From Tubiluchus corallicola (taxonomy: Eukaryota; Priapulida; Priapulimorpha; Priapulimorphida; Tubiluchidae): 64,000 nt of DNA. Position numbers and translations under genes: made by a program. This document shows positions 33,000-44,833 of this stretch, in pieces. The stretch lies in the NCBI GenBank assembly GCA_030141605.1, contig JAQGDQ010002367.1:248001-312000 (forward strand). The letters run 5' to 3'. How positions within the stretch are numbered: position 1 is the first letter of the stretch; each line of letters starts with the position of its first letter. The notes below the pieces were generated by a model. That model saw nothing but the letters and a program-made list of their open reading frames with translations. It was not told the DNA's origin and did no database searches.

Positions 33000-35900
33000 A
33001 TTCGTCGCCTAAACTTTTGTTTGAAAAAAATTATTCATGTCGGGAATAAATGGCGCAATGTTGATCCAGCCTGTATAAATTAATTCATCATCTCCCAGTT
33101 TGGGTTTGACTTAGTATCGTTTGTCTGGATTTTAGGAAAAGAATCTTCTCCACTGTTGAACACAAGTGTCGACTGTCTTTCGTCAGTCTGAAACAAAACA
33201 AGAAAACCACATGGATAATATGTGGCTTACTTAAATTCTATTACTTCACCAAACAAAAGTTAAAACACTTCACTTCGTTAAAGACACAACAAAACTTACA
33301 AAATACAAAGTGAATTTCAGTTAAAAAGAATTTAGATGAGCAGCACATTTAAACGCTGCTAAACTGAGAACGGCAATCGAAAAGGCTATACATTATTCAA
33401 ATATTTTAGTCAAATACTGTAACAACTGAAAGAAATGGATAAAATATAATAAATTAAGTCGGAACTAATACTTCGTTATAACCACTCACATGTAGTAAAC
33501 AAACACGAACTCTTAAGCACATACCTTCCTAAAACTTAACTCGTATATTCCTCGTATTCATATAATGTCGTTTTAAAAACGCTTAATATTAAGATATCAG
33601 CTAGGTACAATTTATGTAGCAGCAGTCTATTGCAAAATTGGGTAAACAATCAGCTATAGTAACCTTACACCCGAACAGATAATCATGCCTAATAGCCTAT
33701 ATCGGTTTCAGAATAAACCCCTATGATAATAGATGTAATGATTGCAACAATGAATGCCCTACCGGCTTGGATTGGGTGGCTGCTATATTCATTCAATGAT
33801 TGTATGGTTTATGATGGTACACTAAATGTATAGCTGATAATGAAACGTGAGGTCTCTGGAGAGACAACGCTGTTATACTGATTGTCATTAATATTTTAAC
33901 TCGACGGCGTTTGTAATAACGGTTGTTGTGTCTAGAAGTAAAAGTGAAAGAATGGTTGTTGAACCTGCGATGAATTACATTCGCATTCTTTCATGGCTTT
34001 AGCATGATTGGACTAAAATGGGGATGTGAAATGGGTGAATGACAGTTTCAGAGATGTCATACGTTACAGGATTACCACTCCTCTTGATTTCGTAATTATT
34101 TATCCATTTCTTTTCTCTACTTGATATAGATTTCGTAACCATCTCATTTTCATCCTCTTTGCACACTGTTTGGACAACATATTTTTACGCTGATTTCGAC
34201 ACGTTCAATGTACAGTCAGTAGACTGAGGGCTGATAGCTCAAATATCAAATTGAGAGCCTTCCTCCTTCGATTAATTAACTCTTAAGTTAATTGTTGATT
34301 AGGTCTATATATGTACAGCATTTGTTAATTCTGACTCATCGCAGCTCATCGTCTAAAAATTCTGTCATTGAGCTAGCTAAAACCAACCAATTTGATTACA
34401 TTGATTATGTAAAACTTAAAATGGTTGATTTAAGAGATGAACGTTAATCACATAGCACCCCTTTTTCTATGCAATAAGTTTTGCAGTAGCTTAGCCAGTC
34501 AGTAAAGTTACGTATCGTGTCATTATTTACTTAATGCCTGTGACCGACCACGAAATGGTTAAGAAATATTTGCATTTCAGTTCCATTGCGTTTGAAAACC
34601 ATAACGAAAGTGACCTGCAGACCTATTTCGTGTGTATAGACTACCAATTCAGAAATATTTTATAAAAATAAAATGTTTTTTTAGTATTTTAATGTCGAAT
34701 TCAAACGTGGTACCCTGGAAATCAACCATTGTTAATAACGGGTGATTTTAATGTTATCATTAGAGCAGCTTATAATATAGAGATGGGAAGTGGCTTACGA
34801 ATTAAATTTTAGGAACTTACAAGTATTTTTAATGTGCGAACTGAGCTTTATAATTATTGCGGCCTCAGCGTACGCTTGCAGTACAGCAGACAAGATGGAG
34901 AAAAAGTCCTACTATTAAAGTGATTTATTTTGCCTTCAGTCTGCATGAATTAGCATAAAATACTTGCTCGGACGTGTTTAAGACATCTCTGCCTTTTAAA
35001 GCTTCAGATGATTGTTCTTCATAAGGAGCACGATTCCGGTCCTGTCGCAATCACCGACATTCATTAAGTATATCGCAAACGTCTAACCTAATTAAACTAT
35101 TTTTTCGGAACGCACAATCTAAAAACAAACTTTAAATTTGTCATTTAGCAGTTCACGTTAAATTGTTACATGGTTAGAGTTTAGGAAGGGAATGAATCAG
35201 ATAGGACAAAGAGGAATCAGATAGAAGGAAAGGAAAGGAGACCAAAAGGATGTGTAGGAGAAGAAGAAAAGAATGAAAAAAACAGGAAGAGTGAGAGGAG
35301 AAAACGCAGTCACCCTATTAAGGTTTTTTAATTTAATTTCATCTTTGGCCGCTGGGTCTTCTGCGTGGCTCGTACGGTTTGCGGCTTTTCGCCATATATG
35401 AGTCTCCCAGCCCACATCAGTATTTAAACCACGTGTAATGTCTCCAAATTGTAAACTTGTGATGTGGATTAAATAAAAAATAAAAGTTAACAGTTATTAA
35501 AAAGCTAAGTCCATCAACAACGTCGTTATTGACAATACTAATTAGATAATCAATGTTCCGATACTTTGAGCTTTCGTTGAGCGACAATTCTCTGTCAAAT
35601 TTCGCTAACTAAGGTGAATATTTTATCCACCAGTGAATGATTTAGATTTTATACTATACATTACTTCACTAAACTTTCTAGAGTGGTATTATCGAGTAAT
35701 CACGTATTTCATACCTACACCAAAAAGCAAGTTTACCAGTAAGGTATTCACTAATGCTATTAGAACACTAATAAAACAAAGAATTAATCAACAACCCAGC
35801 GTTGAGTGATTACATGAACTTTGTTGCGTTGAAACAAACCCACAATTGCAAGCAGTCGAGTTGAATTATTGATAACATTTGCCCTGGCTACTGTAATAAT

Positions 35901-37914
35901 GGTGAATCCCTCACTTGGCTTCATCATGTGTTATTGTAGCAGCAGTTAATTTCCTGATAAAACTAATTATTATTGTTACCAGTGCGGATGCTGACAACTG
36001 TTAGAACAAACTTCATATTTTAGTCTAAACACGAAAATTGTTAATAGCTGAACATGCTAAACTAGGAGAACATTTATGCATTTAATTAGCCCCTGGAAGG
36101 GACAGGTTGCGCTGTTTCTTAATTCTGACACTGCGTAAAAAATCTTATATGATTGTACAAATAAATTTTAAACTGAACAGTCCTATGCATACAGTATACG
36201 AACGTTTCACGCATGCAGAGGCATCGCAAAATTCTCAAAACATAATTATAACACCCTCGTAAACAGATATTCAGCTCATCAAAAGTTTTATTAAGTAGTT
36301 TGATGTCACACACCTAATATAGCACCAACCTATCCACACGGTGATCCGACATTTTTTTACTACCAGTTCATGTAAGTTAACAGAGGTATAAGCATTGGAT
36401 TAAATTCGCTTTAATTTAAGCTGACATTTCGGCCTTCTGCAATCACTGAAAAGCGAAAGAAAACAAGAAGTGAAACACGTGGTGAATAAGATGCAGCAAA
36501 TCAAATATACACGGTTAAACAGAAAGTAGAAGGAACGAGGAGAACACACATCAAATACTTAAAGTGAAATAAATACAGAATGGCAGGTATGAGAAATAAA
36601 GGAGATAGTTGTAAAATGCCTCCAGCAAAGCTACTGTCCAATGCCTGGCAGCTGAACTTGCTATGTCAACAAAAAGCCACGATTGTAATCAGCGCGTAAA
36701 CAGAAAATCGCGGAAAAAAATGAAATGTTTTCCTTTTCATTATACTACTTAATTTTAGCCAATTTTCCAAAATCCTTCAAACGTTCAAATAATTTTTAGA
36801 TAATTCTAGGTTTTTGAAGGTCAATTCTTATGACAAAATATAACTTGCAATGTCTGATTATTCTGTTCTGATTATTCTGTTTCAATTTGTTCTCATTATT
36901 TCCGCTTATAAATTTATCAACATATAGAGATGGGTGTAAAGCATATGCTTCAATCATACAAAAGATATTACATGATATAAATAATTTTGTTCATATTGTA
37001 GCAGCTGTCATACAGAATGTCAGTTCATATAATAACGTAATCAATTTTACAATGTGCACGTTTCACAGTGATAGTTGCAATGTAGATAACTGTAATATAC
37101 TTGATTCATGAATTAATTGTTGGTACTTCAAAGCAAAGGCCGAATGACCACGATATGTGCTAGCTAGTTAGCAATGACGAAGCCAGTTAGTAAATGAATT
37201 TGTTCAATACGCGCTCAGGGTGGTTTCCTTCACTAATTTTCTTACTGTTTACCTCCTTGTTGTCACATCAAATCTTAACTGAGTCATTTCTGCCAGGTCA
37301 CTGCCTCATTTTAGATGGTTAGCCTTGGTGATGCCTCATCTATGTTGAGCAGGTCTTGCAACAGAGTGTTGTGTGTGATGTGAGTAAAATATACATATAA
37401 ATTTATGTGATATGCTACTTGTTTGTATTCTTGCTGTTAATTGCTGATTTTCGTGATGGTGATTATGATAACTATAATTATGACAATGATGATGAAACAA
37501 CGATTACGGCGACTACAACGACGATGTTATTGTTGATAGTGATAATAATGTTAATGGAGATGATGGCGATTTTGATTTTGTTGCTACTGCTATTGTTGTT
37601 GGAATTGATTTAATTGGTGAAATGATGATGATGGAAACAGTGAACTATTGCTGTTGCTATTGCAACCTATTGTAGCAGTTACTGCTCTTGCCTGCCGTTC
37701 CTGATTTTAGCAGTGATAATGATGACAGTGGTGATGATAGTAATGATGAGGGTGATGATGATAATGATGATGATGATGACGATGATGATGATAGTAATGA
37801 TGGTGATGATGATGATTATGATTATGATGATGATGGTGATGATGATGATGATGACAATGGCGATGATAGTAATGATGATGATGATGATGGTGATGGTGAT
37901 GGTGATGGTGATGG

Positions 37915-37947
<33 letters not shown>

Positions 37948-40500
37948 GGATGATGATGGTAATGATGATGTGGTGATGATGACGATGATGATGATGATAA
38001 AGGTGACGTCAGTGATGATGTTAATATTATTGTCAGTGGGGATGTTGATGTTAATTGTGTTAACAATAACGATAACGGTGACGATTTAAAATGACGACTA
38101 CAATGATGAGTTTCTGAGTATGTATGAATTTCTTAAAATTGTTGTAGTTTGCTAGTTTACAGATTATAAACTCCTGCTCAAAGTTGGAAAAAAGAGAAAA
38201 AAAGGAAATGAAAATATAGAAAGATAAAGAAATAAAAGTAGCAACTGAAATGGATAAAAGAGAGCAAAATAGTTAAGAAAATGAAAGTAAAAATAAAGAA
38301 AATAATGGAACAAAGATAGTTAAGCTGAATGAAAGAAAACACGTAATTATTAGTTTTCATTTCAAAAGATATCATTTAATTTATGTATTTAACTAAATTA
38401 ACACATTTAGCTATCAAAACAAGTAATGGATTTAAGTTCGAACCAAGTGTCCGGCATGCAGGTACCTAAATAAACGGATTTTTTCTCGTAAAATCGTTAT
38501 TTGTGAAAAAAATCATGCTCATAAACTAAAACAAGAATAACGAACTTGAGAGCGGTTTTCTATTCATATATTTACTTTATTTTACTTCATATTTCTACTT
38601 ATATATACTATATTTTCTTTAATGCCTTTAGGTTAGGTTTTTTTTTATTAACTTTATTACTGATTATCTTATCTTTTTCATGTTACAATTTTTTTTCGTT
38701 GTCTTTATTTACTTTCGTATTACGTGTTTTGTGAATTTAGGTTGCTGAATAGAGGAAGCTCTCCAGGCATTTAGGCCTAATGGCCCGGAAATATTTTTTC
38801 AGAGCAGCAGTTACAGAGAAAACTCTATAATATATATATATTGTTGACTGCTTTTGAATAGCGCAGTTCATGTAGACAACTGCGTACACTTACTGCAATA
38901 AAAACAATATTAGTATTAGTTCCTGTCGCGATTAATAAGTAGGCTTATATGTTCTAAACGTTTGAACTTCAACTATCTTATTTTTAACAAAAGCCCCTAT
39001 ATGTACGTGGGACTTGCCCAAATTTTTCCTGAATGACGTAAATACTAAAAAGTTATTTAAATGCTGTTGCTCCTATTTTAATGCATTCTACGTAGCAACC
39101 TATATAATGAATTTTAAAATGTTACGCATAAATTTCTGCTATATAAAAAAAACTTCAAGTCAACATTAAGCCTCAGAATTTGTGATTGCATCCGAAATGT
39201 CTGTCACATTTTACGCTGTATTTTGTGAATACACTTTATGTACGCGATTCTCTATCAATTAATAACAATGCGTTTGGCTTTGTGCAACCACTAACCGTTA
39301 TGCACAAATGCAAACGAACTCATAATAGAGCAACACAAAAGTGTTGGAAATGTGCAACACAAAAGTAAAAATTATGGTAATATTTAACGAACCATTGCTT
39401 TCCAGTTGCTAGGTAACGCATGGAAACAGATAGTTAATAATTGTCGCGGAATATTTTGTATAGATGAACACTTGTCGGTTATGTACATATATATCACATT
39501 CAACCATGCATGGTGCATGCACGCCACACAACTGATATAACATTAGTATGAACATCAAACTAATAGTGTGTAACTAGAGAGAGCATGGGCAGCATAAACT
39601 GATGCATACCTGTAGGGGTAGTGCACGCTGACGTATGTCTGGCTTCACTAGATTAATAAAGACGCTTTCTTCCAAACTGCTTTGTTTGATAACAACTGAA
39701 AAGTTAGAATATTACAACGCTGAGATGCACAAATGCAATTTGTCAATCGAATAATAATAATGTTCTTTCGCCGCCGAAAGTGCTCAACAGCTTTCCTAGA
39801 TTGTTTAGCCTTTGCAACAATAGTGTAAAAAAATTGTGAAATTTTTAGTTCATTTAAATAACTGTGCAACCAAGATGACACAGGTGATGGTTTTACAATC
39901 AGAAACTTAACGAAAATCTTGGCATCTTTCTAACAACAATTATCAAATGGCTAATGTAAATGGAAGTCCTATTATTCCCTGGAATCTCTGGTTTCTCAAC
40001 TGCTTTTGTATAATTAGTTTTGTTTACACATATGCTGTGAAATGCACGTGGGTCCAGTCTGCTTTTAGCAACGTGCATACTTTCTTATAATAATCAGTAT
40101 TATTCATTTCGGCTTTGATTGAGTAACCTTATAGGTTTATACCACATTCGTGCTAAGAAATTATAAACTGTTTATGTGTATCTATGCCGGAATCTGTTTG
40201 GTTAATTTTTATCTACGTCGGCTTGTTCGTAACTCTTTTATGATGTGTAATATTCCGACATAAATAATTGTGCTGCGACAGAAATCTGCATGCTTTTGTT
40301 AAATTGTTGTGTCTAATACATGAGTATGTTGAAATATGACACGGACTCCACCCGACTGCTTGTAAACAGCGATGTTTGTAAAAAAAAGCTGTGACACGTT
40401 TGTTCAAACATAACACTATTTTTGGAGTAAGCAATATGTAACCCCTAATATTATTTTTCAGTTTTGCAGAGTAATCAGTTAAAATTTAGCGAGTTTAAAG
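33000..40500. other. Gene-poor intergenic stretch
   Basis: There are about 7.5 kb of AT-rich sequence without a supportable gene. Contents are a plus-strand purine-rich tract at 35180-35312, a GC-rich block at 35340-35415 of unknown origin, the GAT repeat at 37690-38010, an A/G-rich tract at 38190-38340, and a TA run near 38830. An acceptor-like TTTGTTTCAG (minus) at about 33188 may define the 5' UTR exon of the membrane-protein gene. Confidence 0.5.
37690..38015 (+). repeat. GAT/GATGGT trinucleotide-type microsatellite
   Basis: The sequence is dominated by GAT with interspersed GGT, AAT and GAC variants for more than 300 bp; the purest part is near 37770-37960. It is open in several frames and would read as poly-Asp, poly-Met or poly-His, which is a by-product of the repeat and not a gene. 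Confidence 0.9.
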
Positions 40501-40512
40501 CAATTAAAATTT

Positions 40513-41220
40513 TTACACTTCTGACTCTTGTTCTTGAGTGAATGTTTCGTCAAAATCTTCCGCCTGTCTCAGGTCTATAGCAAACTTATTTGGCAGAGAG
40601 TTGAAGTTCATGTTTTTCACGCACTCGCTGCCAAATTGTTTGAAAGCCAAAGCTAAAGCGTACGCTAGACGGCGAGCGATAATGCGACTTGAGCACACGT
40701 ATGCAAAACATTGAAAGGTTGGTCCAGATTGTCCCTTATCCACAATTATCATAGAAAACACGCGGCTGTACTTCACATCTTGTACGCCGTATGAAATCGA
40801 GTCTATTTGTTGAAAAGTTTCTTCAATCTCACTGTTTGGATCTGATGTTACCATACTGACTCCGGTGCGGAAAACACGCAGTTGCACACACGGTAACTCC
40901 ATCCCATGCTCAGCATTACGAGATTCAGTTATTAGTTCCTCCACAACACCTCGCGTATGCTGGATACCCCAAAGTCCACGAGTAGGCCTGCTTCCCAAAA
41001 ATTTCACATGAAATTCTTGTGGCAACGTGTCAACAGCAACATTCGGATCGAGTGCGTCTAGAAGTCTCTGCGTACCTTCTTCTAAAGTTTTTTTAACAGT
41101 TTCCACGGGTTTTTCTTTGATACCAAGCAATTTAAAAAGCTTCGTTCCCTTTATCATCGTGGAAGAGTTCTTCTCTTTTTCAGGAGGAGTCGTTATTTTG
41201 GGTAAGCCCGAGTTATCCAT
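40513..41220 (-). CDS. PTB/PID-domain adaptor-like protein, single coding exon
   Basis: The 235-residue protein contains one phosphotyrosine-binding (PTB/PID) fold at about residues 67-197. It opens with QEFHVKFLGSRPTRGLWGIQ, the usual F-x-V-x-Y/F-L-G strand. CVQLRVFRTGVSMV, then IDSISYGVQDVKYSRVFSMI and TFQCFAYVCSS, cover the later strands. The closing helix is ARRLAYALALAFKQF. It looks closest to the PID1/GULP-like group that binds NPxY tails of LDL-receptor-type proteins, but assignment within PTB families is uncertain. The N-terminal 60 residues are Lys/Thr-rich and the last 20 are acidic (EDFDETFTQEQESEV). The ATG context follows a TTTGCAG that may be the acceptor of a 5' UTR intron. No coding intron is needed. 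Confidence 0.8.
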   Translation of the reverse strand: MDNSGLPKITTPPEKEKNSSTMIKGTKLFKLLGIKEKPVETVKKTLEEGTQRLLDALDPNVAVDTLPQEFHVKFLGSRPTRGLWGIQHTRGVVEELITESRNAEHGMELPCVQLRVFRTGVSMVTSDPNSEIEETFQQIDSISYGVQDVKYSRVFSMIIVDKGQSGPTFQCFAYVCSSRIIARRLAYALALAFKQFGSECVKNMNFNSLPNKFAIDLRQAEDFDETFTQEQESEV

Positions 41221-44200
41221 CTCTCACAAAAAGTTGGTAATACCTTTACTGCAAATTAAGAATTAGCATCTTTATTAATACCATATATAAAGTTTATTAA
41301 CACCATGCATCAAAGTTCTTTATCACACTATGCGAACAGATAAGCTTATTTTGATGTCATAATTTTTCTCTTTGTATTGTGATGGTGCACGAAAAACAAT
41401 CATTTATACGCATCAAGGAAAATCGCTCATATTTTAAACGGTAGCTGTTTAATTTCGAAACTTATGTGATCGGTAAACGCAAGAGAACTAGGCAGTCTTT
41501 GCCAAGCCTTCAAAAACTAGTACTCAGGATGAGATCTGTCACGCTCAATGATCTAACCAAATCATAACACCGCCCAGTAGACGAATAATTATCTATATAA
41601 TTTAGCGGTCACGACTCTAGCTACCTGCAGTCGGTGGCCTCAGATCAAACAATTTTGCTTTATCGCAGCTCGGTCTGTCTACTTTGAACACACAAGCAAT
41701 TTACTTTCACACTGAGGGTTAGTGAAATTTGGTTACATGCATGACTTAACCAAGAACTGGAGTCAAGTCAGTAAGGAAATGAGTTTCCACATAACAGTAC
41801 TCGATGCAAATAGAATTAGAATTTATTTATTTCACACAGGTACGAATAGGTATAATTGTAAAGTTTTTTCATAACCTTTGGTATACAGAAAAGTCGGATT
41901 AACATACCTTAGGACTGAGTAGGTGTTATAATAAAATGTTAAGACATTTACAATTTTATATCCAACTTTTAACAGTGACCGTTTTCAAATGCAAAGTTAA
42001 CGATGCAAACGTTGAACTAAGGTTTATTAAATCAATTTCTAGTTTTTACACATTCCTGTGCTATAACAAAAATAATTTTATCAACAATTGTGAATTTTAC
42101 ACAATTACACGGATTATTTTTATTTTAACAGTAACATTACTCAATAAGAATAAGAAAAAAAATGCAGGAAACAACAACAAGAAAGTTATGCAAAGGATCA
42201 TTTGCTTGCGCTGCAAATGAACATTCTTCATATTTTAAATATATTAATTTCAGTGATACAGAGCGTTATGCATAAGATTCGAGGCTACAGCTTCGAGGAC
42301 GGCACATTAAACGAATGGTCTCGATCTAGCGTCGTCACGCTGATGGTTATTTTACGAATCGGGGCCACCAGAATGAACGCGGGGTGAAAAACATCCAGCA
42401 ATGGCCTTTTTTTTCGCAAAACTCATACTCCTTATTTCTAAAGAACGGGAATGTGTGCGCAGAACTGGGTGCTTATATTAAGCCCAATGGTTGAATACCT
42501 CGTTGAATGGTGGATGCAATATTGACCGCGCGTTCAGACATGAATCTCACAAATTCCTGCGCAAGTTCTCTCTGGAAGTAAAGTCGCTAACGTGAGCAAC
42601 TCTCGCTGAATTTGCAATAACTTGCGAGCAGAACTTGCAAAGCGGCACACTTGCGAGTTTACTCTCAAAGAGAATTTGCGCAAGAACTCTCTAGTCTGAA
42701 TGCGCAATTTCACGGGAGTGCCACGGTTTCCCGCAATGACCGTTTTCCCAAGCCAAAGCGCACATAATGAACTTGCCCTATTATAGTGCGTATAATTGTG
42801 ATGAATACTAACAATTTTAATGCTGTGATTATTTCAAAAACTGTGATTATTTACTACTAACCTTGTTATTTTTATTTTTTGAGTTCATGCATGATAGACT
42901 AGATGTAATCTGCTATTATTGCTTTAACATGCTAATTTAGTGCTTCAATATTCTGTAATTATCCATCGTTATTACAGTTTAAATTTTTTTAATTAGTAAT
43001 TACTGGTAAAACTAAATATACTAACTGCAACTAATTCAACCCACTTCCTTTCAAAAACTAATGGATTTTGTCTCATAAAAGTTTGTGCCTATTAAAAAGC
43101 CTGCTGTTAAAAAAGGAGCAGATGAGTTAGTGACCATGGGTCTTTCGCTGTTCCTACTCAAATATTATTGAAATTCGCTACTACTATATATTGTTACGTG
43201 AAATAAATGTAGAAGAAAGAAAATTGAAAAATTTATTTTGTTAACGAAAGAAATAAATGCATCCAAACTTGATTAACACACTTCTGCAGATTCCGTGTCA
43301 CATCTTCATTTTTTTATTTCAGTCAAGAGGAGGAGTTTTTTATATCAGGTAGCACAAAAACAACTCAGCAAAGTTTTGATTGTGATATTATAAGGAAACA
43401 ACAAAATCACTGGAAACTTACCAAACTGACTTGCATATGCTACTGTATAAACACCAAAACGTTTAGGTCATTCCTTTAGATTTTTTCCAACATACAGCAA
43501 TTTTAAATCAAGTCAAAAAACATGCCAGAATAAATTTAGCATGTTCCACATTATTAGAATTTACAACAAGTGCTCTAAGAGTCCATCATTTTCAATGCAA
43601 ACTAGATGAAGACGTTTCTTCTAACAGCTGACATGGTTTTTTCAATTCGTTAAAGGGTATTTGGTTGCATTACTGAACAGTTTTTGCCTTTAGCTCCACT
43701 GCATCCAGTGGTTTTCTGCGGACATCATACACTTCTCTTTAAGGGAATTCCACAGGAATAAGTCCCATTTTTTTGACAACAGATGAAACATAGCAGTTTT
43801 TCAACTGATGATTAGCAGACTTTGTTCTGGCATTTAAATTTTTAACATGCAAAACCTTTTCTGTTATAACTGAAAGCTAATATGCTGTAATATGAAGCTG
43901 TGAAATTTCAACTGTGTGGGGCACTTGCATTCTTAAAACAAGGGCCAAGTGATTTACAAATATATATGACAACACCCAGAAGGGTTAATAAGTTTCATTA
44001 GCCAAGACCTTTTAAGCCATGCCACATAAAGTGATGGCATGCAACAGATTTAAAAAATATGTATGAACTGATATTTTGTGCAGCAGTATGTAACAGAGAG
44101 TTATCATAGAAAACAGAGGAACAGATATCTAATCCATATGATTTAACTCAACTGATTCACAACCAACTCCTTTTATTTGGTTGAAGTAAGTAATTTGCAC

Positions 44201-44833
44201 ATAAACTATATAATCATAACTTTCAATTACCAAGATACATTACTACATTCTTTGCATGAACCCATTCGATTTGGTGCCAGTACTGCGTAAACTTATATCT
44301 TAATGCACAAGCCCAAAAATTTCTATTACTTGCCAACATTATATAATAAATGCAACTTAAAACTGATACTAACAGCTTAATAATCATAAAATGATTTAGA
44401 GAGCAGCAGCACAGAATTGAGAACTTCAAGAATTCCTTGCATGTAATCCTACTGTTAGATATATCACAAAATCATTCTGGCTATAATAAAACAATAACCT
44501 TTGGTTATTATAACACATAATATGAAGTAATTCATTCATCATGTGACTTAATTAGAGTTATATTAAAACAGATAAAGTGCTTTCATAACATATAAGCATG
44601 ATGACCATGGCTAACAGTGGCAGCATAATTATGGTATCATCCTCCAACATCGATTATGATTGTGCCTACTTGAAAAAATTTGTTGCATTACAGCAATAAC
44701 ACAATACAGTTAATCTAGCATTATAATTGTGGTTAAAAGTGCAAAACACCAGACTGTCAATAGTAAATTATATGAAATAAAATAGAAAATGCTTGTTGTT
44801 TAATCACAGTGCATCACAGTAACTGTAGAATTC
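41221..44833. other. Intergenic region between the PTB gene and MVP
   Basis: AT-rich sequence without a supportable gene. The only element I can name is the inverted-repeat element at 42528-42705. A minus-strand AATAAA (TTTATT at about 44172) could serve MVP. Confidence 0.4.
42528..42705. mobile_element. Short hairpin MITE-like element
   Basis: The left end GCGCGTTCAGAC and the right end GTCTGAATGCGC are near-perfect inverted copies. Inside, CTGCGCAAGTTCTCTC and GCGCAAGAACTCTC are also complementary across the centre, so most of the 178 bp can fold back. It is non-coding and clearly higher in GC than its surroundings. Confidence 0.6.

Noticed and set aside
32990-33188. Extra coding exon upstream of the membrane-protein gene (protein-like GDDELIYTGWINIAPFIPDM)
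   Set aside because: This frame ends at a TAG before the first exon, is bounded upstream by a TAA, and no GT donor allows an in-frame join. It is more likely 5' UTR or chance.
37688-38089. Open frame encoding poly-Asp (and His or Met in other frames)
   Set aside because: It is a by-product of the GAT trinucleotide repeat, open in several frames at once, with no flanking coding signal.
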